Source: Blautia sp. Marseille-P3201T
GTDB taxonomy: Bacteria > Bacillota > Clostridia > Lachnospirales > Lachnospiraceae
NCBI RefSeq assembly: GCF_900120295.1
Contig: NZ_LT635470.1
Span: forward strand, 744,001-808,000
Direction of reading: 5' to 3'
DNA length: 64,000 bases
Positions 46,585-54,728 of this stretch are shown here, one piece after another. Position 1 is the first letter of the stretch, and each line of letters starts with the position of its first letter. Below the pieces are notes generated by a model that was given only the letters and a program-made list of their open reading frames with translations, made no database searches and was not told where the DNA came from. The position numbers and the translations under genes are program-made.

Positions 46585-48102
46585 TCACCTGTTCCTGTTC
46601 TTAAATTCCTTTGCTGCCTCTAAAATCTTTTCTCCCAGTTCATCAGAAAGAACCTTTGTTTCCAGAATTTCTGCTTTGATTTCCGGATGCTTCTGCTCAA
46701 AATATTCCAGCATATCCATCTGGAATGTCTTTAATTCTTTTACCGGAATGTCTGTCAAAAGCTTATGTGTAGCTACCCACAGAGTAATGACCTGTTCATG
46801 GGAAGCCAGTGGTCTGCATAACGGCTGCTTTAACAGCTCCATCAGACATTTTCCATAGTCCAACTGTGCCTTTGTTGTCTCATCTAAATCGGAAGAAAAC
46901 TGTGTGAACACCTGCATTTCTCGATACTGTGCTAAATCAATTCGCATACTTCCGGAAGCTTTTTTCATAGCTTTTGTCTGCGCCGCACCACCTACACGGG
47001 ATACAGAAAGACCGACATTTACCGCCGGACGAACACCTTCAAAGAACAAATCACTTTCAAGGAAAATCTGTCCGTCTGTAATGGAAATAACGTTTGTCGG
47101 GATGTATGCAGATACGTCACCTGCCTGTGTTTCAATAATCGGAAGGGCTGTGATAGAACCGCCTCCCGCTTCTTCACTTAAACGGCTGGAACGCTCCAGC
47201 AGTCTGGAATGAAGATAGAATACGTCACCCGGATATGCCTCACGTCCCGGTGAACGTTCTAACAGCAGAGATAAGGCACGATATGCAACTGCGTGTTTTG
47301 ATAAATCATCGTAAACAATCAGTACGTCTTTTCCTTTATACATAAAATACTCTGCAAGCGCTGTTCCGGAATATGGCACAATGTACTGCAAAGGCGCACA
47401 ATCACTTGCTGTTGCGGAAAATACCGTAGTATATTCCATTGCTCCGTATTTTTCCAGTGTTCCTACTAATTTTGCTACCGTAGAGGCTTTCTGTCCGATT
47501 GCCACATAGATACACATTACATCTTTTCCCTTCTGGTTCAAGATGGTATCAATGGCAATGGAAGTTTTACCTGTCTGACGATCACCGATAATCAATTCTC
47601 GCTGTCCACGTCCGATTGGGAACATGGAGTCGATTGCCAGAATACCTGTTTCCATTGGTACGGATACTGATTTTCTGTCAATAATTCCCGGCGCTTCCTG
47701 CTCGATTGGGCGATAATCGTCTGCTTGAATTTCGCCTTTTCCGTCAATGGGCGCACCTAAGGCATCCACAATTCTTCCGATGAAATTTCCGCCTACGGGA
47801 ACACCTGCTCTTTTCTTTGTACGTGCAACCTTTGTACCTTCTTTAATCCCTGTATCTTTGCCAAAGATAATGACACCGATTTCATTTCGCTTGATATCCT
47901 GTACCATTCCTTTTACACCATTTTCAAAGGTTACGATTTCGCCGTACATGGCATGGTCTATTCCGTAAACAGTTGCAATTCCATCCCCCACCCAGATGAC
48001 GTTTCCAACTTCTTTTGCGCCTTCTGTGCTGTGGAAATTATCAATTTCTTCCTTCAAAATTGAAATAATTTCTTCTGAGTTGATTGAACTCAAACCGTTC
48101 AC
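46585..48102 (-). CDS. atpA: ATP synthase F1 alpha subunit
   Basis: 505 residues. Non-catalytic nucleotide site '[18 protein letters not shown]' (about 168-185), '[46 protein letters not shown]', the arginine-finger region '[21 protein letters not shown]'-like '[15 protein letters not shown]'. The ATG overlaps the atpH stop by 4 nt. Confidence 0.98.
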   Translation of the reverse strand: MNGLSSINSEEIISILKEEIDNFHSTEGAKEVGNVIWVGDGIATVYGIDHAMYGEIVTFENGVKGMVQDIKRNEIGVIIFGKDTGIKEGTKVARTKKRAGVPVGGNFIGRIVDALGAPIDGKGEIQADDYRPIEQEAPGIIDRKSVSVPMETGILAIDSMFPIGRGQRELIIGDRQTGKTSIAIDTILNQKGKDVMCIYVAIGQKASTVAKLVGTLEKYGAMEYTTVFSATASDCAPLQYIVPYSGTALAEYFMYKGKDVLIVYDDLSKHAVAYRALSLLLERSPGREAYPGDVFYLHSRLLERSSRLSEEAGGGSITALPIIETQAGDVSAYIPTNVISITDGQIFLESDLFFEGVRPAVNVGLSVSRVGGAAQTKAMKKASGSMRIDLAQYREMQVFTQFSSDLDETTKAQLDYGKCLMELLKQPLCRPLASHEQVITLWVATHKLLTDIPVKELKTFQMDMLEYFEQKHPEIKAEILETKVLSDELGEKILEAAKEFKNRNR

Positions 48103-48602
48103 CTCCAGATTAATTTTTGTTGTAATTCATGAATACTGCCCTTTAAGCTGTTATCATATTCGTGGTCTTTTGTCCGAATAATAAATCCACCTACAAGGCT
48201 TTTATCCTCTTTCAGTTTAAGAGCAACTGCCTGTGTATGATACTGTTTTTTCAGGAATTTTTTAATTCCTTCCAACTGTTCTGCCTTTGGAGGCGTTACA
48301 TAATACAATGTGGCAGATAATATGTTCTTTTGTTCATTGTAATGTTCCTGATATGCCTGAAAAATTTCGTTTAAAAGCTCTGCATGCTTGTATTTACAAA
48401 CTACACACAGGAAATTGTGAAGTTCCTTTGGAAAAACTCTACTGATAACTCTCTGTTTTTGTTCAAAGGATATCGTTGGATTTTCCAATGCTTTTGAAAG
48501 CTCAGGCACTTCTTTTAAAAGCCTTTGTGTTTCCAAAATACTTTCTTTTGGAACATTTAACTGATAAAGCACCTTACCATAATTAATAGCTGTCTGTGTC
48601 AT
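48099..48602 (-). CDS. atpH: ATP synthase F1 delta subunit
   Basis: 167 residues from the ATG at 48602, where AGGTGATGCAG gives a ribosome site within the atpF end. Helical N-terminal domain ('[11 protein letters not shown]', '[19 protein letters not shown]') and C-terminal '[32 protein letters not shown]', the usual OSCP/delta ending. Links F1 to the peripheral stalk. Overlaps atpF by about 20 nt. Confidence 0.94.
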   Translation of the reverse strand: MTQTAINYGKVLYQLNVPKESILETQRLLKEVPELSKALENPTISFEQKQRVISRVFPKELHNFLCVVCKYKHAELLNEIFQAYQEHYNEQKNILSATLYYVTPPKAEQLEGIKKFLKKQYHTQAVALKLKEDKSLVGGFIIRTKDHEYDNSLKGSIHELQQKLIWR

Positions 48603-49083
48603 CTGCATCACCTGCTTTTGCTAAAAATTTATCGTAGAGCATATCATTGCTGTTCTCATTACTTTTTTCCAAAAGTAATTTTTTTGCTGCCTGCATAGCG
48701 AGCTGTGCAATCTCTTTTTTCGCTCCCTGCATGGCATTTTCCTGTTCCTGACGGGCAGTATTTTGAGCAGCTTCGATAATCTTCGCCGCTTCATCGTTGG
48801 CATTTTTTACAATACTTTCTCTTGCCTGTCTTGCATCTGTTTTTGCATTTTCCAAAATCTGAGAAGACTCTTCTTTTGCCATTGCCAGAGATTTTTCATA
48901 CTGTACTTTCAGTTCTTCGGCTTTTTCACGGCTTACACGAGCTTCTTCCATCTCTTTTGCTATACACGCTTTTCTCTTTTCCATGATACCCAGTACCGGA
49001 CCGATAAGGAATTTTTTCATTAAGAGATAAAGCACAATCAGATTTATAATCGTCCAGACAAGGTTCCAGCCAAGACTCATCAT
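48583..49083 (-). CDS. atpF: ATP synthase FO b subunit
   Basis: 166 residues: an N-terminal membrane helix ('LVWTIINLIVLYLLMKKFL', about 8-26), then a long charged helix (residues 35-150) with heptad features that forms the peripheral stalk. 'IGPVLGIMEKRKACIAKEMEEA' follows the b-subunit pattern. It lies about 28 nt after atpE. Confidence 0.94.
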   Translation of the reverse strand: MMSLGWNLVWTIINLIVLYLLMKKFLIGPVLGIMEKRKACIAKEMEEARVSREKAEELKVQYEKSLAMAKEESSQILENAKTDARQARESIVKNANDEAAKIIEAAQNTARQEQENAMQGAKKEIAQLAMQAAKKLLLEKSNENSNDMLYDKFLAKAGDADDTDSY

Positions 49084-49111
49084 CTTTCATGCACCTGCCT
49101 TTCCCTGCTGA

Positions 49112-49324
49112 TTATAAGAATAAGATTAACAATCCGATAACGAAACCGTAAATAGCTGTTGCCTCTGCAAGCGCACAACCAAGAAGTAATGCTTTGCTGA
49201 TTTTGCTTTCTGCTTCCGGCTGTCTTGCGATTGCTTCTACTGCTTTTGCTGTTGCATGACCAATTCCTAAACCTGCTCCGATACCTGTTAATACTGCAAT
49301 ACTTGCACCAATTGCTGCTGTCAT
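49112..49324 (-). CDS. atpE: ATP synthase FO c subunit
   Basis: 70 residues, two helices with the polar loop 'ARQPEAESK' and the ion-binding carboxylate E54 in '[17 protein letters not shown]'. Compared from memory with the Na+ type (Ilyobacter), the position of the helix-1 glutamine is I21 ('[13 protein letters not shown]') and the Ser next to the carboxylate is A55. That speaks for H+ rather than Na+ binding, although T56 and Y59 are kept. AAAAGGAGAAATGA precedes the ATG. Confidence 0.95.
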   Translation of the reverse strand: MTAAIGASIAVLTGIGAGLGIGHATAKAVEAIARQPEAESKISKALLLGCALAEATAIYGFVIGLLILFL

Positions 49325-49351
49325 AATTCATTTCTCCTTTTCAAATAAAAT

Positions 49352-49993
49352 TTAATCTTCTATTTGCTCTTTTACAAAGAGCGATGTTAAAAACACAAAT
49401 ACGTATGTCTGAATTAAACCATCAAACACATCAAAGTACAAACTAAACGGAATGGGTAAAAGTACCGGCATAACCGTTTTTAACAGCTCCATAATTACAA
49501 ACGAACCAATTACATTACCGAATAAACGCATACATAATGAAACAGGACGGATTGCAATTTCCATGATGTTGATTGGAGCTACTAAAGGCATAGGCTCTGC
49601 AAAGCTTTTCAAAAATCCCTTTCCACCCTTCTTATGGAAGCCGGAATAGTAGATGAGAAATACGCTCATAAGCGCCAATGCTGCTGTCACATTCAAATCC
49701 TTGGTCGGAGGTTTAAAGCCTAAAAGTCCGATTAAATTGGCTACCCCGATATAGAGCGCCGTAGAAATCAGATACGGTATGTACCGCTTTCCTTCCTCCC
49801 CCAGAATGTCTGTGAAAAAGTCGTTCAGAAAACCAATAGATGCTTCTAATGCCAACTGCTTTCTTCCCGGATTTTCCACTTTCAAATTCCGAACAAGTAT
49901 AATCGACAGGATGGTTAATGCTGCCATAATAATCCATGTAACTACCACGGACTCACCTACCGGAATTCCACCAAAAATCGGAATATTGAACAC
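49352..49993 (-). CDS. atpB: ATP synthase FO a subunit (start uncertain)
   Basis: 213 residues from a GTG at 49993 with no good ribosome site. Several membrane helices; the essential arginine is in 'VSLCMRLFGNVIGSF'. In-frame codons upstream of the GTG read CLTNNIAERITEELQCETV, which matches the normal N-terminus of AtpB, but the frame has only a TAG upstream (about 50066) and no ATG/GTG/TTG. A strong GGGAGG sits right before an ATG (50046-50048) in another frame. So the true start is either a non-standard codon or hidden by a one-base error near 50040. Confidence 0.9.
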   Translation of the reverse strand: MFNIPIFGGIPVGESVVVTWIIMAALTILSIILVRNLKVENPGRKQLALEASIGFLNDFFTDILGEEGKRYIPYLISTALYIGVANLIGLLGFKPPTKDLNVTAALALMSVFLIYYSGFHKKGGKGFLKSFAEPMPLVAPINIMEIAIRPVSLCMRLFGNVIGSFVIMELLKTVMPVLLPIPFSLYFDVFDGLIQTYVFVFLTSLFVKEQIED

Positions 49994-50137
49994 GGTTTCG
50001 CATTGAAGTTCTTCCGTAATTCTTTCCGCAATATTGTTCGTAAGACATTCCTCCCTTTCTCTTTTCTATTGTCGCTGTGAGCAATAAAACAGAAATCGGC
50101 ACGTGTTTTTGTGTCTTCTTATTAAATTGCTTTTAAC

Positions 50138-50166
50138 ACATTACTGCTAATCATTTCATTTGTCAA
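50138..50166 (-). promoter_or_regulatory. promoter of the atp operon
   Basis: -35 TTGACA (50161-50166), 17-bp spacer, -10 TAATGT (50138-50143). The region between 50167 and 50377 is AT-rich and otherwise shows nothing. Confidence 0.65.
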
Positions 50167-50377
50167 TCTTTGGTTTTTTCATAAAAAAGAGAAAGTTTTC
50201 GTCAATTTTTCTTGTAGATTTTTGATGTTTTTCTTTGTTTTTGTAAAAATTTCCATGGTTTTTTATACCATTCGGTATATACTGGTTCTACCACTTAAAA
50301 AATGCATAATTTTTATATTTTACCCTCTATTATTTTTGTAAAATATGATAAAATATGTATGCATATACTTATGAGGA

Positions 50378-50407
50378 TTGCTTATATCAGCCACAGCTTG
50401 CTATAAT
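50378..50407 (+). promoter_or_regulatory. promoter of the TrxB-like/trxA pair
   Basis: -35-like TTGCTT (50378-50383), 18-bp spacer, -10 TATAAT (50402-50407), 12 nt before AAAGGAGGTATC. Confidence 0.6.
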
Positions 50408-50432
50408 AAAGTAGAAAAGGAGGTATCTGATA

Positions 50433-51305
50433 GTGGAAATACAACAACTTATTATAGCCGGTGCCGGTCCTGCCGGGGTATCTGCCGCTTTATATGCAGT
50501 ACGTATGGGCTTTCCCCCACTGGTTATTCACAACGGCTATGGTGCTTTAGAAAAGGCAGAAAAGATAGAAAATTACTACGGGCTTCCAGCTCCCATTTCA
50601 GGAAAAGAGTTGTATGAAAATGGTCTTTCTCAATTAAAAGCTCTGGATGTTCCTGTTTTAAAAGACGAATTGCTTTCAATCACATATGATGGAGAATATA
50701 CCATACAGACCTCTGAAAATACCTATCATACCAAGGCGCTTATTCTGGCAACAGGTACAAAAAGAAATACGCTTTCTTTAAAAGAGTTGAAAAAATACGA
50801 AGGAAACGGTATCAGCTACTGTGCCGTATGCGATGGCTTTTTCTATCGGCAAAAGGAAGTTGCTGTACTTGGCAATGGCTCTTATGCACTCCATGAGGCA
50901 AAAGTTTTAGAGCCCCTTGCAGCAAAAGTAACTATATTAACCAACGGGAAAGAACCTGATTTCTCCTTGAATGAACTGGGCCCTATTCAATTAGAAAAGA
51001 GAAAAATCATCTCTGCAAACGGAGAAAATTCTCTTTCAAAGCTGGAACTGGAAGACCATACTTGCTTTCCTCTTGATGGTCTGTTCGTTGCATTGGGAAC
51101 AGCCGACAGCACTGACATTGCCAGAAAACTGGGACTTTTTATGGAAGATAATCATATTTTAATTGAAGCAGATACCAGCACTCCCCTGCCCGGTCTCTTT
51201 GCAGCCGGAGACTGTACCGGAGGTATGCTGCAAATTGCAAAAGCTGTATATGAAGGCGCACTTGCAGGCACATGTGCTGTCAATTATTTAAAGTCAACAA
51301 AATAA
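50433..51305 (+). CDS. thioredoxin reductase-like flavoprotein lacking NADPH motifs
   Basis: 290 residues. FAD motif 'IAGAGPAGVSAALYA' (about 8-22), redox pair in 'YCAVCDGFF', C-terminal FAD motif 'LFAAGDCTGG'. The second nucleotide-binding region reads 'VLGNGSYALHEAKV' with 'ILTNGKEP' following, so the usual G-G-G-D-S-A and H-R-R of NADPH-dependent TrxB are missing. That pattern fits the ferredoxin- or flavin-dependent reductases of Clostridia rather than NADPH TrxB. GTG start with AAAGGAGGTATC upstream. trxA follows after 29 nt. Confidence 0.88.
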   Translation: MEIQQLIIAGAGPAGVSAALYAVRMGFPPLVIHNGYGALEKAEKIENYYGLPAPISGKELYENGLSQLKALDVPVLKDELLSITYDGEYTIQTSENTYHTKALILATGTKRNTLSLKELKKYEGNGISYCAVCDGFFYRQKEVAVLGNGSYALHEAKVLEPLAAKVTILTNGKEPDFSLNELGPIQLEKRKIISANGENSLSKLELEDHTCFPLDGLFVALGTADSTDIARKLGLFMEDNHILIEADTSTPLPGLFAAGDCTGGMLQIAKAVYEGALAGTCAVNYLKSTK

Positions 51306-51334
51306 AAATTATATATTTAAAGGAGGCTATTCTT

Positions 51335-51643
51335 ATGGCTATGGAATTTACATCTGAAAATTTTGCAAAAGAAGTGTTACAATCTGACGTACCGGTACTG
51401 GTTGATTTTTGGGCAACCTGGTGTATGCCCTGCAAGATGCTGGCTCCGGTTATTGAGGAACTGGCAGAAGAAGCAAACGGACGTCACAAAGTGGGAAAAA
51501 TTGATGTAGACGCAGAACCTTCCCTTGCTGCCCAATACGGTATTATGAACATTCCTACTGTACTGGTATTTAAAAATGGTCAGGTCGCTGATAAATCTGT
51601 GGGAGCTGTTCCGAAAAAACAGCTGGAAGCTTTACTGAAATGA
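51335..51643 (+). CDS. trxA: thioredoxin
   Basis: 102 residues from the ATG at 51335 (AAAGGAGGCTATTCTT upstream; the longer frame at 51272 overlaps the TrxB-like gene and is not preferred). Active site 'FWATWCMPCKML' has the C-M-P-C variant in place of C-G-P-C; the cis-proline loop is 'MNIPTVLVF'. Partner of the adjacent reductase. Confidence 0.95.
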   Translation: MAMEFTSENFAKEVLQSDVPVLVDFWATWCMPCKMLAPVIEELAEEANGRHKVGKIDVDAEPSLAAQYGIMNIPTVLVFKNGQVADKSVGAVPKKQLEALLK

Positions 51644-51675
51644 TTTAATTTACTATTTGATAACTTTGCTAAAGC

Positions 51676-51720
51676 GAGAGCTGCGATGTAAGGTTCCTTC
51701 CTGCCGCAGCTCTCATTTTT
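51676..51720 (+). terminator. terminator of the TrxB-like/trxA pair
   Basis: Stem GAGAGCTGCG/CGCAGCTCTC (51676-51685/51705-51714) followed by ATTTTTCTG. Confidence 0.85.
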
Positions 51721-51751
51721 CTGTCATCTTTTTATCATCGTCCACAAATTT

Positions 51752-52420
51752 TTATAGAAGTTTATAAAGTTCTTCTCGTCTTTCAATTTTTATTTCCCCT
51801 CTGTTCAATGATATGTATCCCTGTTTTGCAAGCTGTTTCAAAATCCGGCTGACTGCTTCCCTTGCACTCCCGATAATTTTTGCAATTTCTTCATGGGTCA
51901 TGGTGATACTGGATGTCTTATTTTTCGCTGCCTCGTCTAATAAAAAGGAAGCAATTCGCTGTGTAAGGCTTAAAAACATCAGCTGCTGCAAAGCTTCCAC
52001 CACATCTGAAAAACGTCTGGCAGTTTCTTTATACATAAAATTTTCCAGATAAATATTCTCCTTTGTCAGCCTGGAAAGAATTCTGGCAGGAATAAGAAGT
52101 ACCTCTGTGGAACCTTGAGCCTCTATCTCTACGTCAAAAGTAATTGCAGAAAGAATACAGGACGCTGCCAGAAAACAAACATCACCTTCCCGCAAACGAT
52201 AAATCGTAACCTCTTTTCCTTCATCAGATAACAGATACGTCCTAAGACTTCCATTTAAAACTAAAAGCCCACCCAGACATTCTCTTGCTCCTGAATATAC
52301 ACAATCCCCGTTTTCATAACTCATGACTCTGGACTCTTGAAGAACCAGCTTCTGCTGTTCTTCTGTAAGCTTTTCCCAAAACTCTTGCTGTTTTAATACG
52401 TTTTCTATTTTTTCATTCAT
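51752..52420 (-). CDS. Crp/Fnr-family transcriptional regulator
   Basis: 222 residues. N-terminal cyclic-nucleotide-like beta barrel ('YENGDCVYSGARECLGGLLVLNGSLRTYL...EVTIYRLREGDVCFLAA'), a long dimerisation helix and C-terminal winged helix 'MTHEEIAKIIGSAREAVSRILKQLAKQGYISL'. Four cysteines are in the barrel region (C39, C47, C81, C87 by count) but not in a classic Fnr spacing, so an iron-sulfur cluster cannot be claimed. Likely co-oriented with the tyrosine-phosphatase gene upstream. Confidence 0.9.
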   Translation of the reverse strand: MNEKIENVLKQQEFWEKLTEEQQKLVLQESRVMSYENGDCVYSGARECLGGLLVLNGSLRTYLLSDEGKEVTIYRLREGDVCFLAASCILSAITFDVEIEAQGSTEVLLIPARILSRLTKENIYLENFMYKETARRFSDVVEALQQLMFLSLTQRIASFLLDEAAKNKTSSITMTHEEIAKIIGSAREAVSRILKQLAKQGYISLNRGEIKIERREELYKLL

Positions 52421-52439
52421 TTTTATCCCTGCCTGTCCT

Positions 52440-52913
52440 TTAAAAAATCTTGCCTTGTTGTTTTAAATATTCGAAAAATGCTTCGCAGCCTTCTTTCACA
52501 TCTTCGTAAGTTTTATCAAAATCCCCCGTATACCACGGATCTGCAATAGCCCTTGGATTATCTGTAAAATCTAAAAGTTTATGTACTTTATTTTCAGGGT
52601 CGTGTCCTATTATCCTGTTTATATTTTTTATGTTCCAATCATCCATTCCAATCAGATAATCATATTTTTCGTAATCTGATTTTTTCATTTGAACAGCATA
52701 TTTACCTGCTGTGGAAATGTGATACTGCGCCAGCTTGTTTCTGGTTCCGTGGTGAACCGGATTGCCGATTTCCTCTGTGCTTGTGGCAGCGGATGAAACG
52801 AAAAAGTGGGCGGCGTAGCCGGATTTTTCGACTAGGTCTTTGAAAACAAATTCAGCCATGGGGCTGCGGCAGATGTTGCCGTGGCAAATGAATAGTACCT
52901 TTATTTTCTCCAT
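52440..52913 (-). CDS. low-molecular-weight protein tyrosine phosphatase
   Basis: 157 residues. Catalytic loop 'FICHGNICRSPMAEFVF' (C-H-G-N-I-C-R-S, about residues 10-17) and the general-acid loop 'DPWYTGDFDKTYEDV'. Start preceded by GAGGAGATAAA. It lies 20 nt upstream of the Crp/Fnr gene. The mobile-element integrase begins 160 nt beyond its start, so this is the last chromosomal gene before the element. Confidence 0.94.
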   Translation of the reverse strand: MEKIKVLFICHGNICRSPMAEFVFKDLVEKSGYAAHFFVSSAATSTEEIGNPVHHGTRNKLAQYHISTAGKYAVQMKKSDYEKYDYLIGMDDWNIKNINRIIGHDPENKVHKLLDFTDNPRAIADPWYTGDFDKTYEDVKEGCEAFFEYLKQQGKIF

Positions 52914-53073
52914 TTTATCTCCTCATATCCTCTCAAAGCCTTATAAATACTGGCTTTTCAGCCTTTGTGCATTTTTTTCTTGAAAGGTTCTTTTTCTTAT
53001 AAATTCTTGTATTTTCTCATGTTTTTTCGGGCATTTGTGGTACAAATGGGTTATTTTTAAAGTCCCAAATTCC
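52914..53073. other. junction between chromosome and integrative element
   Basis: About 160 nt without a gene. It should contain the left attachment site. No long repeat of it was found elsewhere in the window. At the end the sequence TTATTTCATAAGGAATTT overlaps the integrase stop codon and resembles the post-terminator motif. Confidence 0.35.
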
Positions 53074-54336
53074 TTATGAAATAAGGCTTACATGAGTTAT
53101 TTGTGCATGTTTTTGGGTTACAAACTTTTTCTTTTCCAGTTCATCCCTTGCTTCTTTTAATCTGGCAAGTTCTTTCTTTGCATCATCATAGCCGGTGTGC
53201 GTATAAATATTGAGTGTTACAGATATATCCGAATGTCCCATCAGATATTGTAGCGTCTTTGGATTCATCCCTGAATTGGCCATATTGGTACAATAAGTAT
53301 GCCTACATACATGTGGAGTAATTGGCGGCAATTGCAACAAATGTTCACGATTATATTTTTCTCTTGCATGCTGCATGTACTTTTCCCAGTGAAGTGCAAC
53401 CATTGGCCTTCCATTCTTGTCCAGAAACAGAAATCCTCCATATCCGTCTACCATTGGCTCACGCTTTGGTTTTCTTCTATTCTTCAGGATCCGAAGAAAT
53501 GCCTCTTTTACATCCGATTCCATAGGAAGTAAACGAGTACCACTTGTTGTCTTTGTAGATACGATGATATACTTCATTTCTCGAGTTCTTTGCAACTGAT
53601 GATTCACATTGATAATATCTTCTTTAAAGTCCAAGTCTTTTACAGTAAGTCCACAAAATTCAGATATTCTAAGACCTGTCTTGAATAAGATATAAAATGC
53701 ATCATAATACTGATTATAATGCGGATCATTCTTTACAAAATCAAGAAATTTAGTTTCATCTTCCGGAGAAACAGCTTGTCTTTTCTGACTGTCATTAACA
53801 AGTACTGTACCTAATTCAAATCCAAATGGATTTTTTAGAATCAAGTCATCATCCACAGCCATTTGAAAAGCAGGTCTTAAAACACCTCTGATGGAATGAA
53901 TGGAACTATATCCTCTACCATCTCTTTGTAGTTTTATCAGAAAAATCTTTGCGTCAGAAAGTTTCACATCATCCACTTTCTTATAAGCGAATTCTTCCTT
54001 TTTCAATACATTCACCACAAATTTGTAATTCGCTAAAGTATTATGCTTTACTCCTGTTTTCAGGGAAAGATATCGTTCCACAAGTTCAAGCACTGTAATG
54101 TTACTTCCTGTAATCCCTTGCATCTGTAAGGACTGAACTTTTCTTTCTTTTTCCCTGAGAGAAAGATCTGCCCGTTTACCTTCCGGCATCTTATCTGCTT
54201 CTGTCAATCTCCAACTATATAATATTTTACGCTTACCAAGTGAATCTGTATATTTATAGCGGTAACGTCCACTTGGTTCCTGCCATTCTCCTTGCTGGAG
54301 AACTCTGCCTTTATCATCACGTCTCTTTGAAATCAT
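53074..54336 (-). CDS. tyrosine recombinase (Tn916-like integrase)
   Basis: 420 residues. N-terminal DNA-arm-binding domain with 'GRYRYKYTDSLGKRKILYSWRL', core-binding SAM-like domain (about 95-190) and catalytic domain with R in 'TGLRISEFCGLTVKDL', H-x-x-R in 'ITPHVCRHTYCTNMANSG', H in 'MGHSDISVTLNIYTH' and the Y nucleophile in that last motif. Catalyses element integration and excision. The last codons (CTT ATT TCA TAA) overlap the motif described at the junction. Confidence 0.95.
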   Translation of the reverse strand: MISKRRDDKGRVLQQGEWQEPSGRYRYKYTDSLGKRKILYSWRLTEADKMPEGKRADLSLREKERKVQSLQMQGITGSNITVLELVERYLSLKTGVKHNTLANYKFVVNVLKKEEFAYKKVDDVKLSDAKIFLIKLQRDGRGYSSIHSIRGVLRPAFQMAVDDDLILKNPFGFELGTVLVNDSQKRQAVSPEDETKFLDFVKNDPHYNQYYDAFYILFKTGLRISEFCGLTVKDLDFKEDIINVNHQLQRTREMKYIIVSTKTTSGTRLLPMESDVKEAFLRILKNRRKPKREPMVDGYGGFLFLDKNGRPMVALHWEKYMQHAREKYNREHLLQLPPITPHVCRHTYCTNMANSGMNPKTLQYLMGHSDISVTLNIYTHTGYDDAKKELARLKEARDELEKKKFVTQKHAQITHVSLIS

Positions 54337-54358
54337 ATCCTACCTCCAAGGGGACGCA

Positions 54359-54383
54359 ACATGATATTGTTAGTATATCATGT
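54359..54383. repeat. 9-bp inverted repeat between int and xis
   Basis: ACATGATAT/ATATCATGT (54359-54367/54375-54383) with a 7-nt spacer, in the gap between xis and int. A candidate recombination-control site or a regulatory hairpin. Confidence 0.4.
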
Positions 54384-54422
54384 AACCCCTAATTCGAACA
54401 CCTCCTTCTTTTAAATTTCATT

Positions 54423-54626
54423 TTATATCACACTGAGTGTATCAATAAATTTTTCAAATCTTGTTCGTTTTATCTGTACACGATTCCCATTCCAAAGCAA
54501 ATACTCTGCATTTGGATTGTCACTGACTAACTTACGAAGCTTTCCTTCTCCAATACGAAAATAGGATGCTGCCTCTTCAATGGATAATGTATACTTCTTC
54601 CAATAAGGTATATCATAACTTGTCAT
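54423..54626 (-). CDS. excisionase (Tn916 Xis-like)
   Basis: 67 residues from the ATG at 54626, preceded by AAGGAGGCATACA. '[35 protein letters not shown]...[21 protein letters not shown]' is the winged-helix pattern of Tn916-type Xis, which bends DNA at the element ends. The longer frame to 54725 is not supported by a ribosome site. It lies between the primase-helicase and int. Confidence 0.88.
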   Translation of the reverse strand: MTSYDIPYWKKYTLSIEEAASYFRIGEGKLRKLVSDNPNAEYLLWNGNRVQIKRTRFEKFIDTLSVI

Positions 54627-54728
54627 TTGTATGCCTCCTTCTATTATCTTTGTTTTTGACATTGGCGGCTGGCAAAGGTATCTATAAAGACTGCCAATGC
54701 CAAAGTATTTTTTTGCCAATGTCATCTT

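Noticed and set aside
49112-49324. Na+-binding signature in the c subunit from the RQPE glutamine
   Set aside because: The RQPE glutamine is in the polar loop; the ligand glutamine of Na+ rings lies in helix 1, where this protein has isoleucine.
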